Assembly (NCBI GenBank): GCA_004794655.1
Contig: SMMW01000046.1
Span: forward strand, 6,745,501-6,809,500
Origin: Marisa cornuarietis
Lineage: Eukaryota; Mollusca; Gastropoda; Architaenioglossa; Ampullariidae
DNA length: 64,000 bases
Direction of reading: 5' to 3'
Positions 47,101-58,655 of the stretch are shown piece by piece; position 1 is the first letter of the stretch, and each line of letters begins with the position of its first letter. Position numbers and translations under genes: made by a program. The notes beneath the pieces were generated by a model. It did not search any database and was not told the DNA's origin. It saw nothing but the letters and a program-made list of their open reading frames with translations.

Positions 47101-49954
47101 TGGTGTTCTTTAAAAATAAAACCTTGAGTCTAGAAAACCCCAACAATTTTACCTGGTGGTCTGAGCACACTTTGCATTTTATTGATGGCAAACACTGATA
47201 AACAACACATATATTTAAAACTTCCAAACATTCTGCTTATCATATTAAAATGGATGACAAAATATTAATACAATTGTGAAAAAAACCAACGTTTTTAAAA
47301 ACCCATTCAAAGAGATTATATTTTGGCAATAGCCTACCTGAGATTGCCCAAACAGCTTCATCAATCTGATCTGGGTCCTCAGTGATGTCATAAACAATGA
47401 TACTACATTCCACCAGCTGTTCATAAAGCTGATCTTTGTTGTCATACTAAAAAATAAAAGTGGTGCTTAAATTTATTAAAAACCTAAAGGTTTCAAACAA
47501 AATAAATGTTCTGAGGCTTCCAAGGAATCAGAAATCATAGTTTCTATTTTAATTTGATTTTTTTAACTTTTTTTTCTTTTTGATACTGCACCAGAAAAAA
47601 ACAAAATTATCTAATAAGAGAAAAATTGAAGCAATGTATATATTACCAAAAAAGTTAAACTAAAAGTGTGCAATGAAAGAGTTTTTAATATAAAAGGTAT
47701 GTACATTGTCTGACATTAGATAAGAAAGATATATGGAAACTATAAGCAAATGAAAAAATAGATCTATATTCTTATGATATTAGCATAGATAAATATTCTC
47801 TTAACCATAAAAAAACTAAAGCACACTGTAAATTAAAAAAGCCAACTGTAGAAGCTTATTTAAAATTTAAAAACTTACAATACCATCAAAGTAATAACTG
47901 CTGGGGGAAAACAAATTCTGACCTTAATTATCTCCTTCATAAAGTCAGGCTTTGACTTTTCGCGGTCTTTCAGAGTACCCACAATTTCATAACATCCTTC
48001 CTTGGGTACTTCCAGTAATGAAGATTTTCCAGACGCTGCATCATCATCTTCTGATGCCTCCTCTAATGAGGCTCCCACTACGCACTGTGATAAATACTAC
48101 AGACAAAATACAATGTCCCATCAGGCACACAGTGCAAAGATTGCAAAAATTTAACTGTGACAACTAACTTAAATTTCTCAAACTGTAATTCTTTCTAAGC
48201 CTCAAGAAACCCCTATTCATGTACACATTACCTATTCACTAATATATATATATATATACTCATGAGTAATCTGAGTAGTAGCCTAACTGGCTGAACAAGC
48301 AACGATCTCTTGTTTCGATGTCCTTCTAACTACATTGTGGTCAGTTTCTATGTACTTTTAACTACACTGTATTTAGTTTCTGGGCTTGCTTTCTGTGAAG
48401 GATTTATTTCATGTATGACTTTTTACTATAATGCTGATTTATATTTACCTGCAGTCTTCATGTGTCATGTGAAGAAAAATTTCCTTATCAGCTACATTGT
48501 CTGTGATTCTATCCCCATAACAAATTTTGATCTATTTCTAAGTGCTTTGCAGACCAGTTAGATCTGTCTGTTTCACTACACTTTTGAACTAATAAAGTGG
48601 TGTTACTTGCCACAGTCACAGCTTGAAGAAGCAATTCAATATGCCTTCATACTTTCCCCAATTAATTTCATGCATTATGTAGAACTAGAAATTAACTGGC
48701 TAATATTGTCTGCTTCAGTGTATTATATTAAAGCGCATGGAGCTCCCTTGTGTGTGTAGGGAAATGCGTTATACAAGTTATTATTATTATTATATTTTTT
48801 ATATTATATTATTTTTATACAATAATAGTACTCTAGAAACTTAGTAATGATGGCTTGATTCTCCTGTTTTATTTTAAACATCCTTCTTTTATGCACTATG
48901 TATACAACTAGGAGCAAATTCAATAGGGTGTAAGAATAGAGCTGATGAAAATGTTTAATTTAGTATAAAAAGTTATACTTTTACAAGTACAAGTAAAAAT
49001 TAAAAGGAAAATGTTAGGCCTCACAACCTATTTATACCTTCATTTTCCAGCTTTTCTTTATTTATTCTGATGTACTTTAAAACTAAATATCTTAACTGTT
49101 TACTGAGTGCATTATTACATGTAAAAATTTTGCATCTCTGTTAAAGCTACAATTATTGGTCTGGCAACCAGATTGATGTGCTTCACACTGGAATACCATC
49201 CCAAAAGGAAGTTTTAGTAAACATCTAAAAATACTAAATTAATATGGTAGATGTTCTCCTCTGGTAGAGATTTTTGGGTTCTTTACAATAGCAGTGTCAA
49301 CTTAATAAACAATTTCAAAACATTACTTCTGACGATAGAAAATAACCAAATTGTGCAATGCACGAAACAGCTGCATAGGAACGTTTATTGAGAAAACTTG
49401 ATAAAAGTATATATGACAGAAACTAAAATTGTGAGTGTGTGTTTATAAATATATTTCACTAAATGCACGAATTTTAAATTCATTACTTAAATTTGATCAT
49501 CTCTAATTCTTATCTCGATTGATGAATCGTGTTCTTATATCAATTTCTTCATACTTAAATAAATCTAGGCCCTATTTTTATATTTTACATATTTTAATTC
49601 AAACCACTGAAGAAAAAGAAGGAAATACTACACAGCTGCAATAGCCCTATTGTTCATTAAATCAGGTTAGAGATATAAGTAATAACAGTTTTCTCTGATT
49701 TTATTTTTACAGCTTATTTAAAACATAAGGACTTAAGAAATCGAAATAGTACACAGTTACAAATTATATAGGCCTAACACATAATTAGTATCATTGGTAA
49801 AAATAAATGTTGTGAGAGAAGCGATATGTGTTTGCATATACTAATTGTGCTCGTCAATTACCTTGGCAATATGTCTGCACTGATACTGATCGACTTGGTT
49901 GACGAACAAACGCTTACTCTTGGGCTTCTCAGGATCCTCCAGCGTGCTCGCCAT
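32733..49954 (-). CDS. AK7: Adenylate kinase 7
   Basis: Nucleoside monophosphate kinase of cilia and flagella; in vertebrates it supports axonemal ATP balance and sperm and airway ciliary function. Seventeen exons (minus): 49954-49862, 48096-47923, 47446-47338, 46548-46454, 46106-45996, 45693-45610, 42482-42397, 42202-42112, 41544-41467, 40610-40461, 38062-37934, 37128-36861, 36517-36260, 35610-35530, 35164-35025, 33239-33081, 32771-32733. All phases join, giving 714 residues; human AK7 is 723. Order: N-terminal Rossmann-like region, adenylate kinase core, coiled coil, C-terminal Dpy-30 motif. All introns are GT-AG except the one after exon 5 (GC-AG). Introns contain a mariner, a LINE, a hAT relic and LINE tails. 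It lies in tandem downstream of FANCL on the same strand. Confidence 0.96.
33474..34738 (+). mobile_element. mariner transposon in an AK7 intron (degraded)
   Basis: The left terminus TTGGGTTGTCGGAAAAGTCATGACGC starts after TA at 33,474-75. The right terminus near 34,720-34,738, reverse-complemented, shares GTTGTCGGAAAAGTCAT; its last bases differ. The C-terminal half of the transposase is an open frame (34,179-34,697) with [13 protein letters not shown] and [15 protein letters not shown]: the second and third catalytic aspartates are 34 residues apart, the D34D signature. The N-terminal half is broken by stops and by a poly-T run at 34,078, and the first catalytic Asp (GDEKW in the family) reads NEKW. 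Not functional. Confidence 0.93.
34179..34697 (+). pseudogene. mariner transposase, C-terminal half
   Basis: 172 codons, ending with [15 protein letters not shown], the usual mariner C-terminus. It is opposite in strand to the host gene AK7. Disabled because the upstream half, including the DNA-binding domain and the first catalytic Asp, is not in frame. Confidence 0.9.
35530..40610 (-). CDS. AK7: AK7 exons 10-14: adenylate kinase core
   Basis: Residues 308-602. The P-loop GPPASGKT is at 365-372, [13 protein letters not shown] follows (NMP-binding side), then an acidic stretch of about 13 Glu, then [10 protein letters not shown] with the LDG(F/Y)P AMP-binding motif at 474-478, and [16 protein letters not shown]. 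Exons are 40610-40461, 38062-37934, 37128-36861, 36517-36260 and 35610-35530. The key nucleotide-binding residues are present, so an active kinase is expected. Confidence 0.95.
35785..35905 (-). repeat. short dispersed repeat with ATT tail
   Basis: Contains AATAGTGCCATATCCCGATCCTATGGTCAGGTTCGTGGCGCTGTACAG, a motif I associate with invertebrate dispersed repeats, next to an ATT/TAA run. In an AK7 intron. Confidence 0.4.
38370..39830 (+). pseudogene. CR1-like LINE reverse transcriptase remnant
   Basis: Lies in the AK7 intron between exons 10 and 11, opposite in strand. Frames give [53 protein letters not shown], then [13 protein letters not shown] and [13 protein letters not shown] (the RT G.PQGS.L.P block, altered), and a C-terminal [13 protein letters not shown] segment. 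Several stops and frameshifts make it inactive. Confidence 0.85.
41221..41316 (-). other. candidate AK7 cassette exon (unconfirmed)
   Basis: 96 bases (32 codons) between AK7 exons 9 and 10, open in the AK7 frame. Strong flanking signals: acceptor ccctttcag and donor gtgagt. Both ends are phase 0, so inclusion keeps the reading frame. The peptide begins [16 protein letters not shown] and has no counterpart I know in vertebrate AK7. Confidence 0.35.
41467..49954 (-). CDS. AK7: AK7 exons 1-9: N-terminal NAD(P)-binding-like region
   Basis: Residues 1-307. It starts [20 protein letters not shown]. Landmarks shared with vertebrate AK7 are [62 protein letters not shown] and [11 protein letters not shown]. 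The fold resembles an extended short-chain dehydrogenase domain. Exon 5 was started at the acceptor taccag before DDPEIPF, which restores the family sequence; the open frame continues upstream, so a longer exon from 46,175 is also phase-compatible. Confidence 0.93.
41768..42050 (+). repeat. LINE 3' end, copy C
   Basis: Same family as 13,440 and 13,880: GAGCATTACT, GAGAGCATGCTCC and ATTATGTGCTATATAAATG followed by ATT repeats. In the AK7 intron between exons 8 and 9. Confidence 0.65.
42790..42905 (+). repeat. short LINE RT fragment
   Basis: One frame reads [15 protein letters not shown], matching the xxNxFLENI segment of the LINE family at 11,985 and 19,590. Nothing else of the element is clear. 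Confidence 0.5.
43240..45072 (-). pseudogene. hAT-family transposase relic (GTF2IRD2/ZBED-like)
   Basis: Three minus-strand frames (44,801-44,430; 44,232-43,702; 43,817-43,245) read in order like a hAT transposase. They include [44 protein letters not shown] and a C-terminal dimerisation region [30 protein letters not shown]. The 5' boundary is a typical hAT terminus, CAGGGGTCTCAAACTCGTGG, at 45,072. The left terminus was not found. Stops and frameshifts disable it. It lies in the AK7 intron between exons 6 and 7, same strand as AK7. Confidence 0.88.
48230..48800 (+). repeat. dispersed element tail in AK7 intron 1
   Basis: The right part (48,715-48,796) reads AAAGCGCATGGAGCTCCCTTGTGTGTG, GGGAAATGCGTTATACAAG and ATT repeats, a typical LINE or SINE 3' end. 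The left boundary is a guess. Confidence 0.4.
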
Positions 49955-50811
49955 TTTGCCGAGTACTTGTTGCTAAGCTCTGTTGCTAGGACAGTCTAAT
50001 AGAGTTAAAGCCCTTGAGCATCCCCCCTCCCTCCCCACTAAAAACGCGCGCTTTCTCTATCAGATATGAATTATACCTAAATCATTGTTGGTGTTTTATC
50101 ACAAATTCTTGATGAATTTACCTTTACCTAGCATCGTATAACCTAATTAATAACGCACTGAGCCTACCGCCCTATGAAAATTGTAAACCGGTTGATTTCT
50201 TTCGGCTTATTGACCGAAACATATTATAAGTACACGAAAAAAAAAAAAACAAATATACCAAAAGGATAAGGGAATATGCAAGAAATTCTGTTACTACCAT
50301 TTTTTTTAGGTCCTACGTAGCAGTTAGGAAACCTACCACAGTGAATGAAATTTAACGCTTCCTTGCTATTCCCATATGGGAATTGTAAAGAAACCAAGGA
50401 TTGTGGATTATTGGTCTAGGAACGTTGTATCAAATACTTCACTTGCGTCAAAACTGATGAAGAGAGAGCAATTTCGACAAATTTTGTAATTTTTCCACCT
50501 GAATGATCCACACTTGTGCCTAGGGATCATCCCAACTATGATCCCTTGCACAAGATCAGACCACTGGTTGACCACTTGAATCATGTATATTCTTATTTTA
50601 TTGCACTTTTCATATTCTGAAAATAATTATTTAGCTTTTCTAATTTATCTTTCAGTGTGAGGTTGCAAAAAGGGCTGTATAATTATAAAGATCTGAAAGT
50701 CATTTCAGCTAGTATAGCTATGCACATCTACTTTTCTCTGTGTTTACATTCAGTTCTTCATGCTCATGCACTGGATTATAAGGCTTTTATGTTTTGCTTT
50801 CTTATAAATGC
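49955..50811. other. AK7 5' flank
   Basis: Upstream of the AK7 ATG. It holds a CCCCCC/CCTCCC block near 50,020 and GCGCGC at about 50,045, then AT-rich sequence. Probable AK7 promoter. No TATA box obvious. Confidence 0.4.
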
Positions 50812-51115
50812 AGGCAACAAAAAAGGGAAGCGGATGGCTGAGTGGTTAGAGCGCTGGTAGAGTGGTCCGAACCGAGAGCGCGCCGGATCAATTCCCGATA
50901 AGCGCAGCAAACTTCCCCCAGTCAACCCAGCTGACTGGAATGGGTACCTGACTCCTTAGAGGGTTGGGGAAGGTAAGGCAGCGAGGGAGAGGAGATTGGC
51001 ACCACCCAGCTCATGTAAAAGCTGGACCCGAGAAAAGTGGAGTCTCTAACACCTCACTCCCCAACGACCTGAACAGGTTATGGGATGACCTTTACCTTAC
51101 CTTAGGCAACAAAAA
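50812..51115 (+). mobile_element. tRNA-derived SINE, copy 1, with 12-bp target-site duplication
   Basis: AGGCAACAAAAA occurs at 50,812-50,823 and 51,104-51,115 and brackets a 280-bp element. The head has a perfect RNA polymerase III A box (TGGCTGAGTGG, near 50,835) and a B-box-like GGATCAATTCC near 50,883. It resembles a Ser/Leu-type tRNA. The body includes GACCCGAGAAAAGTG and the tail is an ACCTT repeat. A copy lies at 18,945. Confidence 0.88.
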
Positions 51116-51827
51116 TGAAGAAAATTTGCAGCTCACTTGTACATTTCTTAATTTCAGATCTTCCCAACAGTGTACATTCCTCAGCAGCAAGTTTTTTTTG
51201 ATAAGGCACTGTGCCCTTGGCAAGGGATGGTTTCTTTTAGAATTTTATGAAGGACAAGCCTGTAAAGTGGGGCATGAATGAGCTGTATGAGCTGTGTGAG
51301 AGCCAGTTTGGCTACCTGTTGTCTGTTCTTGTTTATGCTGCTTTGAAATCTGTTGTATGTCAACATTAATGGAACACATGCATAACTGAGTCAACACATC
51401 TAGCCACTCGTCTTTCATCAAAACTACATTTGGTTAGTGTGTACTTGTTGGAAAACTGAACACAATATATGAAATGATCATGAAGTACATACCAATGTAG
51501 GTCTAGAGCATAGCACAGCATTGAAGTAAACTCTCATTGTTAATCTCTTATCGCAACCCTTTGCACCACTACTAACTAAGAATGGATGCAAGTCAGGCTA
51601 CACACGAATAGTTCGATCATGGCAGTTTTATTGGCATCAATTGGAGGGGGAAAAAATTATATACCTACTATTCATCCAAAATACATACATAGTAGACACA
51701 CACATGCATGCACTTGGATACACTCTCTCTCTCTCTCTGACTTTTATCACATTCAGTACAGTCAGTTTCAAAGTGGTAGTTTTCTTCAATAATGTATACA
51801 TAAATATGAACATAAATCAGTCATCTT
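51116..51827. other. intergenic, FANCL 3' flank
   Basis: AT-rich; probably includes the FANCL 3' UTR. Contains a short CT run near 51,725. Confidence 0.5.
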
Positions 51828-52542
51828 TCATGTCTTTGTTGGGACCTTGATGGTTAAGGGCTGCAAAATATCAAATAAAAAATTCAGTTAATTTTATATT
51901 TTAGAATGATATTTTCCAGCATTTGACTAATACTGTCACTTTTCTTTTGTTTGTAAAGAAAACCAAGTCACTTTTTCTCTCTCCTTCTACAGTCTATGCC
52001 TATAAATTTGCTGGCCACTTTTGCATTCAAATCTCCAACCACAACTGCTTTATCAGTTAAGATTGACTAAAACATACCTTACTGCATAAAGGGCACTCGC
52101 CGAAGATAGTGTTGAAGCTTTGTTGACAAGAAGGTAGGGACCTCAACCACTGTTTTCACATAAAAAAGCATATTCATGGCATATACTGATGCTCTATCAC
52201 TAGAACAATCCCCTTTGTTTACAAAGATTCTTTGAAGCCATCTACATTTCATTACCGACAACCACTGGTTACTAGAGATTGCTGGGGGGTGGGGGAATTG
52301 GTGTTTTAAGCTGAGCCAGCAACTGAGGCTATATTACACCAATGCAGCCAGCCCTTTAACACTGGTTACTAGAGGGTTATAGTTAAAAACAGTGCTTCAA
52401 ATATTTTTTGATGCAAATATCATACCTCATAAAGACAAGTGACATGGAAGGGCTGCCCACAACGAGCATCATCACAGGCTTTATCTGGAATCTCATCTTC
52501 AAGTCGATAACTGTAGCAAATTCCACATTCCAGGCTAAAGTC
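51828..52542 (-). CDS. FANCL: FANCL exons 11-13: RING-type catalytic finger
   Basis: Zinc ligands are C302, C305, C319, C324, H329, C332, C354 and C357, a complete C4HC3 set as in known FANCL. The segment includes CGICY, CGQPFH..CLYEWLRSL and FGECPLCSKPL. The tail after the last cysteine pair is short and ends VPTKT. All ligands are present, so an active ligase is expected. Confidence 0.95.
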
Positions 52543-55500
52543 CTTTTAGAAGAAAAGATGTAAATACAAATATCACAGACATAATATCGGAGGACAAGAG
52601 TCATTGAAAACTTACTAGAAATTTAAGCTCAGTGGCTTGAGCACACAACTGTAGGCTGAAACAAAAAAGAATATTTTACAAAGCAATAATGATCATAACA
52701 TCATAAGCTAATTACAATCATCAATAGTATTGACATTAAAACAATACTTGGCACAGCTGTCTTAACCCTCCCCATGCTAATAACAGTCCTCTATGTTGTT
52801 AACATTAAAACAGACATTTCCTTGCCTGAATCATAACTAGAAAACAAATTCAAACTGACTTTTCTATTACATTAGCTCTAGTCTTTAGTAAAGTAGTATC
52901 CCCACGTGATCACTTTGTAAAACATGTCTTTCTCAACCTAACTTTCAAATAAATTTCAGCCCTTATATTCAACATTACCTCTTTCTTAGAATTTGTTGGA
53001 GAGGGAAAAGATATGCCTAGCAGATTTTCCAAATTACAGACAAGTGAGGCACAATCATCCCTGAAAATAAAAATAATGCAAAATTTCTTAATAATGCAAA
53101 GTTGAAAAGAATAAACAGTACAGTTTCTGATTTATATTCACAAACTTCTAACACTTCTGCCATCACCCTTACAATCACACCATTAATACTGCCCAATACA
53201 TACACTTCCCTAACACATTCATCTCATTTCTCACAGAAAGTGAGTGTGGATCTAACACAACAGGCACCTCATTACATGCACAGTATTTTTTTTTAAATAT
53301 CATCCACATCTGATTCTAACTGAAAACGTCTGGTTTTCTTTACCATGACATCTATAAAACACTGACAATGTCTAAAAATTAGATCTCACCAAAGATGAAG
53401 ATTTTTGTTAATTTTGTCTTTCAGTGGGTTTACTACTGCAAAGAAAAGAAAGCAGAATAGATTATTTACACTAATTAGCTATTGATGCTTATCCCTTGCA
53501 AAAACCAAATCCCACATAAAAGTATGGCTGCTACAATCACTGCACTGACACATCTAATGACACACAGGTCACAAAACAATACATGTTCCTTTACTCTGAT
53601 CAGCTCCTAGAAATCTGCATTCTGGCACTGATGTGGGGTGTCTGAGGTCCAGAACTATCTGAATTGATGCACAGGGACCTAAGGAAAAAAAAACAGTCAC
53701 AAATGCATGATTCAGTCAAAAACGCTCGCTCTCTCATGCGTGCACAACAGACTGAAAAGTGACTGACCCAAAACAATACGGCGATGAATGGCTGAGTAGG
53801 TAGGTACATCTGGTTCAAGTACCCATGTGTGCTGGTCAACATCAGCCAGTGCATCCCATAAGGGCTGATGAGAGGCAAGTGTAGCTTCAAACTGATGCAT
53901 CAGATCACTGAGGTGACCCTGTCATATACACTATCAGTTGCATGATCTTAACTAAGTCACATGCATCTAATCACAAAAAAGAAACACTAACAGGAACAGA
54001 TGGTGAGAGGGCTGGGGAAGTACCAAATCAAAATATGAGGGTAAAGAAACCTGTTAAGAAAAGAAATGATATGCTGAAGAAAATTTCAAAGAAGAAAATT
54101 TTTTTAAAAATCATTGCAGCTGCAATCTTTCCAAAAGCTGGCATCATATTAAAATGCTCCAAAGATCTGAATAATTATGATATGTAGCGCTCATAAACAT
54201 ACTTAATGAGTGACAAATACTATTTTCAAATTAGTTACTGAGTTAAAATATGTCTGATTATATTCTTTTATGGTAATCATTATTATATCTTATGCTGCCT
54301 ATTTTTTCAGTCATAAATTCTCTCATGTTCTCAGAATTGTCAGGTTATAAATTATAACTTGAAAGATTAACAGCACATAGATCCCAGATTAATAAATATT
54401 GAAATATTCAGTCTCTGCTCCAATGTGTTAAATGTTTTATTAACTTGTTTAAAAAATACTTTTATTGTTAGAATGAGTGTTATAGTGGTTAGGTATATAA
54501 TAACTTCACCTGAGCACTCCAATGAAAAACAAACTGAGAAGGCAGATCTGCAACACAACGTGGCCCCATGGATTCCTAAGTTCACAAAAGAACCATCATT
54601 ATAACATAAAGTCCACCTAAAACCCATTTTAAAGGTCAAAAACAGTGCAAACATTTTTTATATAAATCACTGAACTGAGCTTAGTACAAGAGATAACATC
54701 CCCAAATGTGGATGCATTTGTCAATGGATATGCCTAATTAACATACAGTCCAAGATCTCCCATTGGCTTAAGCCCTGACAACATAAAAGAAGCCAGACAC
54801 AATTTTAAAGTCTGTTTTTCACCTCTTTCTGCCCATGATGATATCTGGAAGCCTAAGCTTGCAATCAGAAGAGTGTTATTCACCAAGATTTGGGGAGAAA
54901 GCATCTTGTACTGAGCTTTGCGCACCCATTAAAAAAACACTCTCACAAAAGGTTATAGACAAAAAATATCTCCTTAATTTCCAAAGCCTCGATAACATTC
55001 CATCAACTCCATTTCATAACAAAAAAGTAAAATATGAAAGTTGTTATATTTCACTAGAATCCATTCAAAGGCTATATTCACAATTACACCTTGCACAATT
55101 TTTCCCCTAAATTTGTATACACACACATCCACCCTCACACATACACAAACACAAATGAGATGGTCATATATGTGAAAATATTTAATCTACAGATATGACA
55201 TTAAATCGTATTTGGGGTTTTCTCATTTAAAAAAATTTAAAAGCATTTATTATAACCTGAGTGCTCAAGAAGACTTGAAGATGGTGTTGCCTCCTAGCTG
55301 CATCCTCAGCTTGCAAGGTCAGATGCTGGAAATTTGCATCTACGTTCACCAGTCTACATAACAGATCAGTGAAAGACCCAGAAATTATGAAAAGTTATTG
55401 TGGATGAAAGACTGGAACATGTGGCATATTGTTTGAAAGGGCTGTGGTGTCTACAGCTTGTACCAAGTTTTACCATGGAAATGCCATGATGATTTCCATG

Positions 55501-58500
55501 CTTCATTCAGTAGTAAATCAGCATATCTCTGAGCAGTATAAGGATGATTATAACTGATTGTAATGACAAATATATTGCAAGATATACACGTATATGTCTA
55601 GGAACTGGATACAAACAGTAAATACTTTCATTACTGTTATATTATTTCATACTCCTGTCAGCACATATTATGCTGCACAATATATAGATGGGGAAAAAAT
55701 GGCATAAATGGTTCTTTCTCATAATGCTTTAGTTAATTCTTTATTTGCACAAAAGAATTTAAATCAAACCTAGGTGAAAATTGTCTCTACTGAGTCACTT
55801 GTACAATAGTTACTAAGAACAGTTGCTTTTACACCTTTCTAGTACAGTAGTTGCTATACAACATCTTAAAGAGATGCTCATATTACCAATGACTTTAAAA
55901 TGACCCATATAATAAACTATTTGATATTTGAAAATTTATTGTCTTTCCCAGCCATGTTAAGGAACTAAATCACACAAATGCCCATGCAAACACATACTTT
56001 TCCCATCCAATTTTCTCCATTTCCTCTATGATTCTACGAGTGTGGGTGAAGGTTCCTATGGCGGGTGGTTTCTGCTGTGTCAAACGTTCCTAATAAGACA
56101 TAAAAATGTTGATTGTATGTTAAATTTCAGTACATGCATCATAAAGAACAAGATAAACCTAAAACAAAAATTTATATAGTAGTCCATATAGCATCTTTTT
56201 TATTTGGAAGGGGAATTTAGTGTAGGCACAATACTCCTGCACACGCTAAGCTCCCAGCATAAAAGCTTAAATGAATAAAATGACTTCAGTGGTAAATTCA
56301 GAGCTGGATAAGGGAATAGTACAACTGTTTTCTGGTCAGCAGCACATGGTGTGCTCTTTATATACCAAATGATATGAAGAGCCTTAATATACAAATAAAA
56401 TACATATAAGTGCATATAAACAAAGGCAAAATAGTCAACTAAAATCTACATATCCCCCCCACCCCAACCTGTATGCTATCTTGTCAAACTATGCAGTGTA
56501 AAAGCTTAAATGAATAAAATGACCTGTGGTAAATTCAGAGCTGGATAAGGGAATAGTAAGTGCATAATAAACAAAGGCAAAATAGTCCAACAAAAACCTA
56601 CGTATCCCCCACCCCATCCCAACCTGTATGCTATCTTTTCAAACTATGCAGGAAGACACACAGATAAAAACGTGTATATATGCAACATTTCACAGTTACT
56701 GACCACAATTGATTTCAGTTCCTTCAGAAATGACTGCACATCTTTACACTGCTGGCTTCTCTGTAAGCAAAGCCAGACAAGAATACATAAGCAAACTGTA
56801 CTTGAAGAGAATTTAAGTTTTGAACTTAAAGAAATTTCAATAGGCCATGAATTTAATAAACAGATATTTATTGCACATAGATATATTTATAATGTCAAGG
56901 CTATACTCTGATGGTATCTTGGGCAAATCATTGACATGGATGCAGGTCTTTCTAAAGTGATTATAGTGATGGACTGAATGACAGGTATCATGGATAATGA
57001 AGAAATATTTTTCTCTTCCAATCATTAAACATGCAAATCAAAACCCAAAATATTTTCTCAAAACATCCCCACATATGCTTTCAAAAGAAAGCTAGTGATA
57101 AAAGCTACAGCAGGAATCAGCTGCCATTCACAGATAAAGTGCTGTTTGACACTGTATTTGATTTGTATTTTGAGTGGATGTGTTGATAAAATGTGAGATG
57201 GTAGAAAGAGATATATTTATGTATCCCTTTCTCCTCTTACTTGTTCAAGGATAGCTGTGTAACTTTCCAGTAAATTATGCAAGCGCCAATCACATTCTAA
57301 AAGAAAACCCTCACTGGTCTTTGCATCTGAAGTTCCTGTTCGAATACGAATGCGGTACTCATTTCCCTAAAGGTGCAAACAAGCAAATAAAAAATTATGT
57401 ACTTGCAACATAATTACTTCTGAAATAATTGTATATATCTTAAATAAATTAGTAACTGTTCAAACATTTTAAAAACGCCACTTACAGAGGTAAGAAGAAG
57501 TTTCTAGTGATATCTGGGTTATTTTCTCCCACAAACTTTTCCAACCGTGATTTTAATGTCAAGTTTTAAATCTAGCAGAGCAATATTTAACATGTGTACT
57601 TGTAGCACCAGTGTAGCAAATTAGTGAAACTCTTATATTCTTGCAGTTATATCATTTTTATCTAATGCTCTAACTTTTTGAGGATGATGGCTCACTTTCC
57701 ACTTTGTTGTGTCCACATTCTCTCTCTCCTTCTCTCATCAGTGCTATTCATAATCTTCAAACTAAATACCAGTTAACATTCAGGCATGCATACAAAACCC
57801 TCATGTCACTCACATGCACATGCAAATACTATGATGTTGCAGAGCCGTTAAACTCTATGTGGCCAACAATCAAATGAAGCAGGGTGGGAAAAAGGAAGAG
57901 TGGGGGAGAGAAAAATTGTGGTGCATGAACCACCATGCAAATTGTTCTCTTTCTCTCAGACTCTCTCAGTGAAGTTTACGGGCTGGCTACCTTGCCGTGA
58001 TATGGCCTTAGCTTATAGTTGCTGGCTCGGCGTAAAACAAATCTTCATTTATTATTATTATTATTATTAAAACACCGATCTACCAATCTCTCGGTTAAAA
58101 CTGTCTCAAAGATCGAGCATGCTACTTTTGTGGGGAACTGCACTATATACCTTTCTATACAATTAAAACAATAGCATCTTTTTATGCATGTATACAAGCA
58201 TATTAGTCACCCCCTTCCTTATTTTCCTGCATTGGCTACAGTTGTCATTATTATTAGTTCCATGACTTTGGAGATAACGTACGGATAGCAAAGCCGCGGT
58301 TTTCTTCCAACTTTACCCCCATTCTCTTTCGCAGTCATTAAATACTAAATACAATCCATGCTCAGGATCGGATGCTGCTGTCTCATTATTATTTCTAATA
58401 ATTTCCATTTCTCCTAAAAAAAAATGTCTCAAAAAACAACGTAAGATCTTGCAAAAGTTTGCATGTTTAGTTTTCATGTTTGGAGGATTGGGTCCATGGG

Positions 58501-58655
58501 CATGTCTCAGGTCGTCACGATGACATTTCGTATTGAAAGTACACTTAAGTAAAACAGAGATAACATACATGATCTATTGTCAGAAAACCATCGTAAATAA
58601 TGCCTTCGGTAGAAAATGCAGGTAGCAGGCACGGAAAAGTTGTTAACAAATCCAT
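51828..58655 (-). CDS. FANCL: E3 ubiquitin-protein ligase FANCL
   Basis: Catalytic subunit of the Fanconi anaemia core complex; with the E2 UBE2T it monoubiquitinates FANCD2 and FANCI during interstrand crosslink repair in the nucleus. Thirteen exons (minus): 58655-58569, 57366-57241, 56760-56704, 56089-55998, 55353-55257, 54575-54510, 53918-53768, 53678-53595, 53435-53390, 53060-52979, 52542-52426, 52149-52078, 51860-51828. Phases all agree, giving 369 residues; human FANCL has 375. Layout: N-terminal E2-like fold, central UBC-RWD region with WVLEPDVP..SAIHRRIVLG and DLRHPTSVPEC.FLGAD, then a C-terminal RING/PHD-like finger. The start follows the family N-terminus CPLLLP..YEGF (here CLLPAF..YDGF). 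An upstream ATG at 58,668 is out of frame. Transcribed away from the RDH-like gene. Confidence 0.95.
52285..52365 (-). repeat. dispersed 60-bp core repeat, reverse copy
   Basis: GGTGTTTTAAGCTGAGCCAGCAACTGAGGC... is the reverse complement of the repeat at 57,970, with scattered changes. In the FANCL intron between exons 11 and 12. Confidence 0.6.
56261..56652. repeat. tandem duplication in a FANCL intron
   Basis: Copy 1 is 56,261-56,496 and copy 2 is 56,500-56,652. Both start AAAAGCTTAAATGAATAAAATGAC and end CCTGTATGCTATCTT(G/T)TCAAACTATGCAG. Copy 2 lacks about 80 bp between GGAATAGT and AAGTGCAT. Confidence 0.88.
57970..58069 (+). repeat. dispersed 60-bp core repeat with ATT tail
   Basis: TTTACGGGCTGGCTACCTTGCCGTGATATGGCC..TTGCTGGCTCGGCGTAAAAC followed by an ATT run. 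I recall this sequence from gastropod noncoding DNA. It may be the 3' end of a longer repeat starting near 57,700. In FANCL intron 1. Confidence 0.65.
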
